From NCBI GenBank assembly GCA_958402795.1, contig CATXUX010000021.1:1-57146 (forward strand): a stretch of DNA of 57,146 nt. Direction: 5' to 3'. Every line of letters begins with the position of its first letter. Within the stretch, counting starts at the first letter, position 1. The DNA comes from an uncultured Lachnospiraceae bacterium. Its GTDB lineage: Bacteria; Bacillota; Clostridia; Lachnospirales; Lachnospiraceae. Made by a program: the position numbers and the translations under genes. This document shows, piece after piece, positions 9,088 to 17,655 of this stretch. The notes under the pieces were generated by a model. The model did not search any database, was not told the DNA's origin, and was given only the letters and a program-made list of their open reading frames with translations.

Positions 9088-9849
9088 TCAGCTTTCCCCA
9101 TGGATTACTTCCAGCACAATACGCAGTTCTTCCACACCGATCTGTCCCGGCGCGGACATTTTCCCCACCGCGCCGAATGTCACTGCGGAACCGAATACTT
9201 CCCCGCACATCCGGCTGATCCGTCCTTCTTCTGCCATCGACATTGTAATAAGCGGCCGCTTTGCATAGCAGGAATTCATCTCTTCTGTCGCCGAAAGCAG
9301 TGTCAGGACGTCCCGGCGGTTCTGCGGCATCACGGCGATCTTCATGATATCTGCTCCCAGCTCCTGCATCCGGCACAGCCGGGAAATGATCGTTTCTTTG
9401 GATGGGGTCTTCTCGAAATCGTGGTTGGACAAAACGGTCTTCACCCCGTATTCATGTGCCGTCACGAGAATCTTCAGCACTTCTGTCTCTCCTGTGAATA
9501 ATTCCACATCGACCAGATCGACTTGCCTGGAGCGGACTGCATTCTGGTTCAGTTCTACATAATCGTCCGGATTCATGCGCCGCCTGCCGCCCTCGTCCTT
9601 TGTACGGAATGTAAACAACAGCGGAATATCTCCCAGCGTCTCCCGCAAAGCACGCAGAATGTTGTTCACCTTTGCCGGATCGTTGATATCCTCATACCAG
9701 TCCGCACGCCACTCTACGAGATCCGGCTTTGCTTTACAGATCTCCCGCGCATCCGTCAGGATCTCTGTATTCGTAATCCCCGTAACCGGAACACAGATTT
9801 TCGGCATACCCGCTCCGATCTCGATTCCCCTTACCTTTACCGCCTCCAT
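9088..9849 (-). CDS. aroD: Type I 3-dehydroquinate dehydratase
   Basis: Third step of the shikimate pathway: dehydration of 3-dehydroquinate to 3-dehydroshikimate through a Schiff base, in the cytoplasm. ATG 9849 is chosen because AAAGGGG lies 8 bases upstream; this gives 253 residues, the usual family length, whereas a GTG at 9882 would add 11 unlikely residues. The catalytic histidine 143 (SNHDFEKTP) and the Schiff-base lysine 170 (ADIMKIAVMP) fall at the same numbers as in the E. coli enzyme. Other aro genes are not present nearby. The leader contains a hairpin repeat and TATAAT. Confidence 0.93.
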   Translation of the reverse strand: MEAVKVRGIEIGAGMPKICVPVTGITNTEILTDAREICKAKPDLVEWRADWYEDINDPAKVNNILRALRETLGDIPLLFTFRTKDEGGRRRMNPDDYVELNQNAVRSRQVDLVDVELFTGETEVLKILVTAHEYGVKTVLSNHDFEKTPSKETIISRLCRMQELGADIMKIAVMPQNRRDVLTLLSATEEMNSCYAKRPLITMSMAEEGRISRMCGEVFGSAVTFGAVGKMSAPGQIGVEELRIVLEVIHGES

Positions 9850-9905
9850 GCAAACCGCCCCTTTCTGCTTTTTCCTATTCACATCTGTTCCTCGTGTACG
9901 ATGAA

Positions 9906-9935
9906 CACTAAGCTCATGAAGTACCTCGCTCAGTG
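9906..9935 (-). repeat. Interspersed hairpin repeat, single module
   Basis: On the minus strand this 30-base stretch begins CACTGAGCGAGGTACTT and ends GAGCTTAGTG. It closely matches the first module of the repeat cluster between hisH and hisF (28536-28564), in the opposite orientation. Outside it the flanks ATGAACACT/AGTGTTCAT (9901-9909 and 9932-9940) form a perfect 9-bp inverted repeat. It lies in the short gap between the BceB-like gene and aroD and is not followed by a T-run, so it is not a normal terminator. TATAAT (minus strand, about 9946-9941) borders it and may belong to an aroD promoter. Confidence 0.6.
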
Positions 9936-9961
9936 TTCATATTATAGCACAAGCCGGCGCG

Positions 9962-11956
9962 TTATTCTACAATCCGGTAATATTCTTTTGCTGTGAGCGC
10001 ATATACGATTCCATAGATCGCCGCAAATACTGCCGCAACAACTACCGTACACACAGCGTATACTTTCGTATTGTTCATCTGCAGTACCACCAGAAGGTGA
10101 CTGATCATCGGAAATGCCGCGGCGACATGACAGATCGCGGTGATAAGCGGCAGGAAAAAGACCGTCAGAATCTGACTGTGGATGGATTGTTTTACTTCCC
10201 GCTTGCTCATTCCGACCTTCTGCATGATCTGATACCGTTCCCGGTCGTCATACCCTTCTGAAATCTGTTTGTAATAGATGATCAGCACTGCCGCCAGAAG
10301 GAACATGGTTCCCAGGTAAATCCCCATAAAGAAGAACCCGCCATATAAATAATAAAAACTCTCTCTTTCGATCTCGCGTCCTTCAACATTGGAGTTTTGC
10401 GTTTCCTGCCCAATCCTCTCTGTAATAGACCGTTCTGCATCAAGCCGTTCGGCGGCTGTCCCGTCCAGATCAACAGAATATTGATACCGCAGACCATTGT
10501 AGTTCGACGCTGCCGCTTCCATTACTTCACCACTTTGCAGCACAGTCTCCTGCCATTCCCGGATCTGAGAACTGTCCGGAACGATCATATAAAAGGAATC
10601 AAACGTGCCTGCCTGCTTTGCTTCATTCGCAAATTGCTTCAGCTCTTTCACGATATGATAGGTTTTCTCTTCCATCGTGATCGAATCTTTTCCCCACATT
10701 TTTTCGTTTTCATAGAAAAGAATGATTTCATCCGCGTCAAGAGACATCTGCTCCCCCGTCATGCGGTTATAATCTTCCAACGGGATCATACAAATCTCAC
10801 ATACATCTACTGCAGTATAATCCACGTTTCCTTTGATCAGGGAGATTGCATCTTCCTTCCAGATACCTGCAAAAGAACCGTACCGGTAGTCTGCCTCCAT
10901 TTCCGGCGTCAGATTCTTTTTCTCTGCCTCTTCCTGTACAATTTCTTTTATTTTGCTGATGTTGTCTTCTGTGGCCGTTGCCGTAAAAACGGAGACTTCC
11001 GACGGATACCGTGTCCTCATGATATCTTCCATTCCTGCATAAAGGGATACTGTCGTGGAAACCGTTACCATTACCATCGTACTGAGAATGCAGATGCTCG
11101 CCAGTCCTGCCGCATTCTGCTTCATCCGGTAAATCATGCCGGACACGCTTGTAAAATGTTTCGTCTGGTAGTAGTATTTCTTGTTTTTCCGCAAATGCTT
11201 CAGCAAAGCGATACTTCCCGCCTCAAACAGTGCATAGGTTCCGATGATCACACAGAGAACGGCGACAAAGAACCACGAAAATGCATCCAGCGGATTTTTT
11301 ATCGTGAATGCCAGATAATAACCTGCCGCGATCGCGGCAGTTCCCAGTATTACCATAAGCCATTTTGTTTTTGGTTCTTTCTCTCCCTGATTTCCGCCGC
11401 GCAGCAGCTCTACCGGATTCGCCAGCCGGATCTGTATCAGGTTATAGCATAGGGTCAGTGCAAAGATTCCCAGAAAGAGTGCGGCAGTCACGCCCAGTGA
11501 CGCAGGTTCAAACTGAAACCGGATCCGCACATCATACCCCAGTATCTTCAGCAGGGTCAGATACATCAGCTTGCTGAACGCCGTGCCGAGCAGAAGTCCG
11601 CCGATGATGCTGACGGCCGCCGTGATCAATGTTTCAATCGTCATCATTTTTGCAATATGACCTTTCCCCATTCCGAGGATATTATAGATGCCGATCTCTT
11701 TTTTCCGCCGTTTGATCAGGAAACTGTTTGTATAAAATAAAAGGATCACGGCAAAAATTCCAATGATGATTTCCGCATAACGGAGCATCACCCGAAGCAT
11801 CTCAAAAGCACCTTCATTATAATCGTTTCGCTGCAGATTATCCATAATATGGAACATCATGACCGCCAGCACAGAAGTCAGCAGATACGGCACGTATGTT
11901 TTTCTGTTATTTTTCAGATTTGTCACTGCCAGCTTCGCATAAATTCTCCCGCTCAT
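9962..11956 (-). CDS. BceB-like ABC transporter permease (FtsX family)
   Basis: 664 residues. Permease of a peptide-antibiotic detoxification/sensing transporter of the BceAB type. The N-terminal TM segment near 20-40 is followed by clusters of hydrophobic helices (about 55-75, 105-130, 150-175, 200-245, 280-310), then a large extracytoplasmic domain (about 320-520) and C-terminal TM helices (about 535-660). This ten-TM layout with the big loop between helices 7 and 8 is diagnostic of BceB. FtsX-like signatures include KRRKKEIGIYNILGMG and the late MQKVGMSKREVKQSI. It follows its ATPase by six bases, and a histidine kinase and regulator precede it. In known systems the permease itself is the drug sensor for the kinase. 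The inducing peptide cannot be told from sequence. Confidence 0.9.
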   Translation of the reverse strand: MSGRIYAKLAVTNLKNNRKTYVPYLLTSVLAVMMFHIMDNLQRNDYNEGAFEMLRVMLRYAEIIIGIFAVILLFYTNSFLIKRRKKEIGIYNILGMGKGHIAKMMTIETLITAAVSIIGGLLLGTAFSKLMYLTLLKILGYDVRIRFQFEPASLGVTAALFLGIFALTLCYNLIQIRLANPVELLRGGNQGEKEPKTKWLMVILGTAAIAAGYYLAFTIKNPLDAFSWFFVAVLCVIIGTYALFEAGSIALLKHLRKNKKYYYQTKHFTSVSGMIYRMKQNAAGLASICILSTMVMVTVSTTVSLYAGMEDIMRTRYPSEVSVFTATATEDNISKIKEIVQEEAEKKNLTPEMEADYRYGSFAGIWKEDAISLIKGNVDYTAVDVCEICMIPLEDYNRMTGEQMSLDADEIILFYENEKMWGKDSITMEEKTYHIVKELKQFANEAKQAGTFDSFYMIVPDSSQIREWQETVLQSGEVMEAAASNYNGLRYQYSVDLDGTAAERLDAERSITERIGQETQNSNVEGREIERESFYYLYGGFFFMGIYLGTMFLLAAVLIIYYKQISEGYDDRERYQIMQKVGMSKREVKQSIHSQILTVFFLPLITAICHVAAAFPMISHLLVVLQMNNTKVYAVCTVVVAAVFAAIYGIVYALTAKEYYRIVE

Positions 11957-11962
11957 ACCGCA

Positions 11963-12757
11963 TCATCTCCCTTCTCTTCTGCCATCTTCCGAAGTGTTTT
12001 GCACAACGCCTGTCGTCAGCGCCGTCAAAGCATCGGAAACTTTCTGGTACATTTGGTTATTCGTCAGATTTCCCCGGTACAACTGATGAAATACTTTTCC
12101 GTCCTTGATAAACAAAACTCTCTGTGCACTGCTCGCCGCTTTCACGCTGTGTGTCACCATTACGATCGTCTGTCCGTCCTGATTGACCGTTGTAAACAGG
12201 TTCATCAATTCGTCTGCCGCCCTGGAATCCAGCGCCCCGGTCGGCTCATCCGCAAGAACCAGCTGCGGCCGCGTGATCAGCGCCCGTGCCACCGCCGCAC
12301 GCTGTTTCTGTCCGCCGGACACTTCATAGGGATATTTTTCGAGAATATCCACAATCCCGAGCCGTTCCGCAATCGGTTCCAGACGCGACTCCATCTCATC
12401 ATACTTTCTGCCCGAGAGCACCAGCGGCAGGAAGATATTGTCTTTCAGTGAAAACGTATCCAGCAGATTAAAATCCTGAAACACAAATCCCAGATTCTTC
12501 CTGCGGAACGCCGCCAGTTCCTTTTCCGGAACCTTCCCGAGATCATTTCCTTTCAGGTACACCTTTCCGCCCGTCGGCTTATCCAGCGCCGCCAGAATAT
12601 TGAGAAGCGTCGTTTTTCCGCTGCCGCTCTCTCCCATGATCGCCACATATTCCCGCGGTTCCACCGAAAAACTCACATCCCGGAGCGCCTCTACCTGACT
12701 TCCTCCAAAACGAGTCGTATATACTTTTCTCACATTCTGCACTTCCAAAAACGCCAT
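11963..12757 (-). CDS. BceA-like ABC transporter ATP-binding protein
   Basis: 264 residues from ATG 12757, chosen for its AAGGAGG ribosome site ten bases upstream; the open frame continues upstream to 13003 through a palindromic spacer and is not coding there. Walker A GESGSGKTT, Q-loop FVFQDFNLLDTF, signature VSGGQKQRAAVARAL, Walker B LVLADEPTGALDS and the H-loop VTHS are all present. It powers the neighbouring BceB-like permease at the membrane. Close spacing to the permease (six bases) shows one transcript, and the 229-base gap upstream suggests its own promoter under the adjacent two-component system. Confidence 0.93.
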   Translation of the reverse strand: MAFLEVQNVRKVYTTRFGGSQVEALRDVSFSVEPREYVAIMGESGSGKTTLLNILAALDKPTGGKVYLKGNDLGKVPEKELAAFRRKNLGFVFQDFNLLDTFSLKDNIFLPLVLSGRKYDEMESRLEPIAERLGIVDILEKYPYEVSGGQKQRAAVARALITRPQLVLADEPTGALDSRAADELMNLFTTVNQDGQTIVMVTHSVKAASSAQRVLFIKDGKVFHQLYRGNLTNNQMYQKVSDALTALTTGVVQNTSEDGRREGR

Positions 12758-12862
12758 AATTTGTTTTCCTCCTTCTTGATCTTGATCTGTTTTTCTTTTT
12801 ATATGATACCTACGGATTGTTTCGTGCTGCGCACTCTCACATCTTCGCTCCGCTACGGTCCG

Positions 12863-12893
12863 CGCTAAGCAGATGTCCACTGGACATCCAGCG
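12863..12893. repeat. Palindrome in the spacer upstream of the BceA-like gene
   Basis: GATGTCCA-C-TGGACATC (12872-12888) is a perfect 17-base palindrome, flanked by CGCT (12863-12866) and AGCG (12890-12893), which extend the pairing with small bulges. It lies in the 229-base spacer (12758-12986) between the kinase and transporter genes, the only sizeable gap in this module. It may be an operator for the regulator, a terminator remnant without a T-run, or an interspersed repeat. The rest of the spacer shows GC-rich imperfect repeats and, near the transporter gene, an AT-rich stretch that could hold a -10 box. Confidence 0.45.
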
Positions 12894-12986
12894 TCCTGAC
12901 ACCATTTAGTATACAAAAAAAGAAATGCCGCTTCCATCGAACAACCTGACATTTCTTTTCTATTTCTTACATTTTTGTAAGGTACA

Positions 12987-14093
12987 CTATTCTCTTGTAT
13001 CAAGCGTCCCGCGTTTCAGGTACAGAGATACTTTTGTCCCGACGCCGACCTCGGATTCGATCTCAATGCGGTGTCCCAGCTTATCCAGCACCGATTTACA
13101 CAGGTACAGTCCGATCCCGGTTGATTTCTTATCCGCCCTGCCGTTATACCCGGTGAACCCTTTCTCAAACACGCGGGGCAGGTCCTCCGCCGCAATGCCG
13201 ATTCCGGTATCCTCGATCACCAGATGATCTTCTTCCATATAGATAGAAATACTGTTTTCTTCTCCGCGCGGAAGTTCTTGTTCGTCCGGTTCTGTCGTGC
13301 CGTCTGCCGTTTTGGCAGATTGCGGCTGTATGTATTTCAGAGCATTGGACAAGATCTGTTCCAGTACGAACACCAGCCATTTCTCATCTGTGAGAACTTT
13401 TTCGCCCGTCGGCTCGTAATGCAGACGGATCTTTCTCAAAATAAACATCTGGGAATATTTCTTGACTGCCGAACGGATCAGATCGTCCAGATCGAACGTC
13501 TCGAACAGCAGATCTGACGAGATATCTTCCAGACGGATATAAGTCAGAACCATCTCTACGTACTGCTCGATCTGGAACAGCTCCATTTTCATCTCACGAA
13601 GCAGCCTTTGCTCCTCGTCCGCCTCTGCACACTGCTCCCGCAGTCTCTCTTCATATGTCTGAATCAATACTTTCAGCGCTGCGATCGGATTCTTGATCTG
13701 ATGCACCCACATTCCGTAATATTCTGATGTCTCCTGCCGGGAAATGCGGGCCTTTGACTCGATATCTGTCCGCTGTTCAAACAGCTCCCTCACGATTTCC
13801 TGATATTCCTGTTCCGGCAGTCCTGACGGCTCGGGAAGTTCCCCGACATCATTTAAGATACGTCCTCTTTCACTTTGCAAAGTCCTGTATCTCCGGTTAT
13901 AATGTTGGAAATCCAATATTCCCAGCACGATCAGCCAGATTGCCGCAAGAGCCGCCGCGTATTCTCCGACTTCACGGGGAACGTCATACAAGAACAGTAC
14001 AAGAAGAAAAATCCCAACTGTTCCAATGCATGCCGCGGCAGGCAGTCCCCGCTCCCTGATAAATGATTTTACAGTCTGCTTTATTCCATTCAA
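12987..14093 (-). CDS. BceS-like intramembrane-sensing histidine kinase
   Basis: 368 residues. Two N-terminal TM helices (about 17-36 and 45-62) are separated by only a few residues, so there is no outer sensor domain; this is the intramembrane-sensing design of BceS kinases, which read the state of the partner transporter. The phospho-acceptor histidine is 131 in MWVHQIKNPIAALK, and the HATPase_c domain follows with VLEQILSNALKY (N box), EDTGIGIAAEDLPRVFEKGF (G1/F boxes) and STGIGLYLCKSV (G2). It lies 30 bases after the regulator gene and before the ABC transporter, so the four genes form a complete module. Confidence 0.92.
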   Translation of the reverse strand: MNGIKQTVKSFIRERGLPAAACIGTVGIFLLVLFLYDVPREVGEYAAALAAIWLIVLGILDFQHYNRRYRTLQSERGRILNDVGELPEPSGLPEQEYQEIVRELFEQRTDIESKARISRQETSEYYGMWVHQIKNPIAALKVLIQTYEERLREQCAEADEEQRLLREMKMELFQIEQYVEMVLTYIRLEDISSDLLFETFDLDDLIRSAVKKYSQMFILRKIRLHYEPTGEKVLTDEKWLVFVLEQILSNALKYIQPQSAKTADGTTEPDEQELPRGEENSISIYMEEDHLVIEDTGIGIAAEDLPRVFEKGFTGYNGRADKKSTGIGLYLCKSVLDKLGHRIEIESEVGVGTKVSLYLKRGTLDTRE

Positions 14094-14123
14094 AATAGCC
14101 TCTCTCCCTGTCAGCAGTTTATG

Positions 14124-14792
14124 TCAGACGATGTATCCGATTCCTTTCTTTGTCCGGATCAGTCCGCCCGCGCCTATCTGCTCCAGCTTCTTTCGTAGTC
14201 TTGCTACATTCACCGTCAGCGTATTATCATCGATAAATGCGTCACTCTCCCAGAGCCGGATGATCAACTGTTCCCGCGATACCGTTTTGCCGGCATTTTC
14301 AAATAAAGTCTGCAGAATTTTAAATTCATTCTTCGTCAGTTCTTCTTTTGCTTCCTTGTACGTAACCGTCGCGTCACTCAGATTCAGTATGATTCCCTCA
14401 TGTTCCATCAGATTCGACGTTCCCTGAAGCGAATACGCCCGGCGGAGTACCGCCTGGATCTTCGCCGTTGCTACATTCAGGTCAAACGGTTTCTCGATGA
14501 ACTCATCTCCGCCCATATTCATCGCCATGACAATATTCATATTGTCATTCATGGACGACAGGAAGATCACCGGCGTCCCGGAAATCTTGCGGATTTCCTG
14601 GCACCAGTAAAATCCATTGTAAAACGGCAGACCGATATCCAGGATCACAAGCTGCGGGTTAAAGGATGCAAACTGCTCCATCACATTCTTAAAATCCTTC
14701 ACATAAGTTGTCTCATAATTCCACTTTTCCAGATGTGACGACAGCGATTTTGCGATCGCCAGATCATCTTCTATAATTAAAATCTTATACAT
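14124..14792 (-). CDS. OmpR-family response regulator (BceR-like)
   Basis: 222 residues. Receiver domain with the phosphorylation aspartate 52 (LVILDIGLPFYNG), acidic pair EDD 8-10, and lysine in FIEKPFDL. The C-terminal winged-helix domain (about 130-222) includes LTKNEFKILQTLFEN and VNVARLRKKLEQIG. It should bind the promoter of the transporter pair located downstream. Its ATG overlaps the end of smpB by eight bases, so it may be partly co-translated with smpB, an odd link between a housekeeping gene and a resistance module. Confidence 0.92.
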   Translation of the reverse strand: MYKILIIEDDLAIAKSLSSHLEKWNYETTYVKDFKNVMEQFASFNPQLVILDIGLPFYNGFYWCQEIRKISGTPVIFLSSMNDNMNIVMAMNMGGDEFIEKPFDLNVATAKIQAVLRRAYSLQGTSNLMEHEGIILNLSDATVTYKEAKEELTKNEFKILQTLFENAGKTVSREQLIIRLWESDAFIDDNTLTVNVARLRKKLEQIGAGGLIRTKKGIGYIV

Positions 14793-15249
14793 TTCTTATT
14801 TTAAACTCTCTTTGTGCCTCACGCTTCTGGTCTTTCTTTGCGATGTCGTCCCGCTTATCGTACAGCTTCTTTCCCTTTGCCAGTCCGATCTCCACTTTCA
14901 CAAGATCTCCGTTGAAATACACCTGCAGTGGGACAACGGTATTGCCTTTTTCTTTCATTTTCCCGAAGATACGCTCAATTTCTTTCTTATGAAGCAGAAG
15001 TTTCCGCACCCGCAGCGGATCCTTGTTAAAGATATTCCCCTTCTCATACGGGGAAATATGCATCCCGTAAATAAACATCTCTCCGTTCTCGATCCGGATA
15101 AATGCCTCTTTGATACTGCACTTTCCCATCCGGAGCGATTTTACCTCCGTCCCGTGCAGGACGATGCCCGCCTCATATTTTTCTAAAATAAAATAATCAT
15201 GATATGCTTTTTTATTATTCGCAATCAGTCTGCTCTCTGTCTTTGCCAT
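14785..15249 (-). CDS. smpB: SsrA-binding protein SmpB
   Basis: 154 residues from ATG 15249, with AGAGAGGA seven bases upstream. SmpB binds tmRNA and delivers it to stalled ribosomes for trans-translation. Family features are seen along the chain: YFILEKYEAGIVLHGTEVK at the N-terminal OB fold, GKCSIKEAF, and the basic C-terminal tail with KKLYDKRDDIAKKD, which enters the ribosomal decoding centre. The gene start lies inside the 3' end of rnr (35-base overlap), matching the common rnr-smpB pairing; RNase R is the partner that degrades the released mRNA. No tmRNA gene was recognised in this window. Confidence 0.95.
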   Translation of the reverse strand: MAKTESRLIANNKKAYHDYFILEKYEAGIVLHGTEVKSLRMGKCSIKEAFIRIENGEMFIYGMHISPYEKGNIFNKDPLRVRKLLLHKKEIERIFGKMKEKGNTVVPLQVYFNGDLVKVEIGLAKGKKLYDKRDDIAKKDQKREAQREFKIRNV

Positions 15250-17422
15250 CCTCTGATCCTCTCTCACTTACGTCCACCGGGGTTCTGCCCGGCTCATCGT
15301 CCCAGAACTCAAAATCAATCGTCCGGCTGAGCCTGTCCACGCCCAGCACCCGGATCTTCACCGTCTGTCCGAGCTTATATACCTTCCGGGTATGTTCTCC
15401 GACCAGTTCGTACTGCTCTTCCACAAACTCGTAGTGGTCGTCGTGCATATTGACCACATGCACGAGACCTTCCACCGTATTCGGCAGCTCTACATAAGCG
15501 CCCCATTTCGTGATCCCGGAGATCACACCCTCGTACACCTCGCCAATGTGTTCTTTCATATATTCTGCCTTTTTGAGCTTCACCGTCTCCCGCTCTGCCT
15601 CTTCCGCGCGCCGCTCCGTCAGACCGGACTGCACAGCCACATCCGGCAGGATCTTCTCATAATGCGCGATTTTCTCCTCGTTCATGCGCCCGCGGAGGTT
15701 ATCCTTGATGATGCGGTGGATCTGCAGATCCGGATACCGCCGGATCGGGGATGTAAAGTGCGTGTAATATTTCGCCGCCAGTCCAAAATGTCCGCTGTTT
15801 TCCGGCGTATATTTTGCCTGCTTCATGGAGCGCAGCGCAAGGCGGGCGATCAGCGCCTCCTCCGGTGTGTCTTCCGCCTTTGCAAGAAGTTTCTGCACCT
15901 CCATCGGGCGTACCTCGTTTCCCACATGCAGATGGTAGCCGAAGTTCCGGATAAACGTACTCAGCTTCTTCATCTTCTCCTCATCCGGCGTGTCATGCGT
16001 CCGGTACAAAAACGGCAGTTCTCTCCAGAAATATTCCTCCGCCACCGTCTCATTCGCCAGCAGCATGAAATCCTCGATCATCTTTGTCGCGACATTCCGC
16101 TCATAAGGTCTGATCTCCACAGGCTTTCCCTGCTCATCGAGGATCAGTTTCGTCTCCGGGAAATCGAAGTCGATCGACCCCCGCTGCTTTCTTCTCTCCC
16201 GCAAAATACGGGACAACTCTGCCATTTCCTCCAACATCGGAACCAGTGTTTCATACGCTTTCCGCTCTGCCGGATCCTGTTCCGTCAGGATCTTCGACAC
16301 ACTGGGATAGCTCATGCGGCGGTCCACACGGATCACCGTTTCGGCGATCTCATGGTCTATGACCTCGCCTTTCGGACTGACTGTCATGATACAGCTCAGT
16401 GCAAGACGGTCTTCCCCCTCATTCAGTGAACAGATCCCATTGGACAGTCTGTGCGGGAGCATCGGGATGACCCGGTCCGCCAGATATACGCTGGTTCCCC
16501 GTTTCAGAGCCTCCCTGTCGAGTGCGCTGTTTTCCTGCACATAATTTGTCACGTCTGCAATATGCACGCCCAGACGATAATTTTCTCCTTCCTTTGTCAG
16601 AGACACCGCATCGTCCAGATCTTTTGCATCCTCTCCGTCGATCGTCACCATCTGCCAGCCCCGCAGATCCATGCGTCCCGCCATATCTGCAGCACTCACG
16701 TCCTTTGCGACGCGCTCCGCCTGATTCAGCACCCGCTCCGGAAACTCTGTCGGCAGGTCAAAGCCTTTCACGATCGACATGATATCTGTTCCGGGATCGT
16801 TGATATGTCCGATGATCTCCGTGACAGATCCTTCCGGTTTGGTATGCTCCCCACCGTAGGAAGTCAGTTCCACGACCACCTTGTGTCCGGTCACCGCGCC
16901 CTTTTCCTTTCCCTCCGGAATATAAATATCCTTCAGGAACCGCTGGTTGTCCGGACGCACAAACCCGTAACTTTTATACTTTTCATATAGTCCGACCACC
17001 CGTGTCGTCCCATGGGACACCACACGCACGATCTTTCCCTCCGTCCGTCGGCCTGCGCGGCCATCCTTCTGCCGTGTGATCATGCATTCCACTTCATCTC
17101 CGTCAAATGCGCCGTTTACCGACTCTTCCGGGATATAGATGTCTTCCGTCTCTCCTTCCCGGATCACAAAGCCGAATCCCCGTGCATTTGCCCGGAATGT
17201 TCCTTTCAGACGCTTCGCCTCTCCTTTGGAATACTTTCCCCGCTTGGACAGGCAGATCTTCCCCTCCGTCACGAGAGCGTCCAGAACCTCCTGAAGTTCG
17301 TCTCTCTGCTCGCGCGGCACCTGCAGGATCATCGCAATTTCTTTTCGTTTCATCGGCACGTACAGATCATCACAGATAAAATCATAGATCACCTTTTTGC
17401 GCTTTTCAAATGTGTTACTCAT
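15215..17422 (-). CDS. rnr: Ribonuclease R
   Basis: 735 residues from ATG 17422 (AGGAGACAACAGGGAAGT upstream); fourteen further in-frame residues upstream are unlikely. Processive 3'-5' exoribonuclease that degrades structured RNA. The order is an N-terminal winged-helix region, cold-shock domains (about 60-220), the RNB catalytic domain with the aspartate cluster in DGEDAKDLDDAVSL, and a C-terminal S1 domain starting near YEGVISGITKWGAYVELPN. The end is acidic and basic mixed and overlaps smpB. The upstream gene secG is separated by a 233-base hairpin-rich spacer containing two terminator-like stems, so rnr probably has its own promoter or depends on read-through. Confidence 0.94.
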   Translation of the reverse strand: MSNTFEKRKKVIYDFICDDLYVPMKRKEIAMILQVPREQRDELQEVLDALVTEGKICLSKRGKYSKGEAKRLKGTFRANARGFGFVIREGETEDIYIPEESVNGAFDGDEVECMITRQKDGRAGRRTEGKIVRVVSHGTTRVVGLYEKYKSYGFVRPDNQRFLKDIYIPEGKEKGAVTGHKVVVELTSYGGEHTKPEGSVTEIIGHINDPGTDIMSIVKGFDLPTEFPERVLNQAERVAKDVSAADMAGRMDLRGWQMVTIDGEDAKDLDDAVSLTKEGENYRLGVHIADVTNYVQENSALDREALKRGTSVYLADRVIPMLPHRLSNGICSLNEGEDRLALSCIMTVSPKGEVIDHEIAETVIRVDRRMSYPSVSKILTEQDPAERKAYETLVPMLEEMAELSRILRERRKQRGSIDFDFPETKLILDEQGKPVEIRPYERNVATKMIEDFMLLANETVAEEYFWRELPFLYRTHDTPDEEKMKKLSTFIRNFGYHLHVGNEVRPMEVQKLLAKAEDTPEEALIARLALRSMKQAKYTPENSGHFGLAAKYYTHFTSPIRRYPDLQIHRIIKDNLRGRMNEEKIAHYEKILPDVAVQSGLTERRAEEAERETVKLKKAEYMKEHIGEVYEGVISGITKWGAYVELPNTVEGLVHVVNMHDDHYEFVEEQYELVGEHTRKVYKLGQTVKIRVLGVDRLSRTIDFEFWDDEPGRTPVDVSERGSEDGKDREQTDCE

Positions 17423-17452
17423 ACTTCCCTGTTGTCTCCTGTCTTTATAAAG

Positions 17453-17488
17453 AGAAAAAAACACTCTATATTCTGCTATAGAGTGTTT
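17453..17488 (-). terminator. Intrinsic terminator between secG and rnr
   Basis: On the minus strand a perfect 12-bp stem, AAACACTCTATA pairing with TATAGAGTGTTT around a six-base loop (17488-17459), runs directly into a T-rich tract (17461-17453). This is a textbook factor-independent terminator for transcripts coming from secG. Confidence 0.75.
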
Positions 17489-17651
17489 CGCTTATGTGTC
17501 ACAGCAAGACCGTGCATATACTGCACGGTCGCAGTAAAGCACGTTCCTATCGCGAAAAAGCATATACAGCCATCGCCAAAGGCGATTTTATATGCTGTAT
17601 ATGCACGCTATTGGTCACAATGTGACCAACAGCGTGTTTCGCTTATGTGTC
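17483..17651. repeat. Hairpin array bounded by an 18-bp direct repeat
   Basis: The 18-mer GTGTTTCGCTTATGTGTC occurs identically at 17483-17500 and 17634-17651. Between the copies lie three hairpins: a 9-bp stem GACCGTGCA/TGCACGGTC (17508-17530); an 11-bp stem GCATATACAGC/GCTGTATATGC (17560-17604) that encloses ATCGCC/GGCGAT and is followed on the minus strand by TTTTT; and a 15-bp stem with one mismatch (17605-17635). Each copy of the 18-mer abuts a hairpin, as if a hairpin-plus-tail unit had been duplicated. It occupies most of the secG-rnr gap; no gene is seen in it. Confidence 0.7.
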
Positions 17652-17655
17652 TCTC

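Noticed and set aside
12758..13003. N-terminal extension of the BceA-like ATPase to 13003
   Set aside because: The extension covers a palindromic spacer, overlaps the kinase end, has no family similarity, and AAGGAGG supports ATG 12757.
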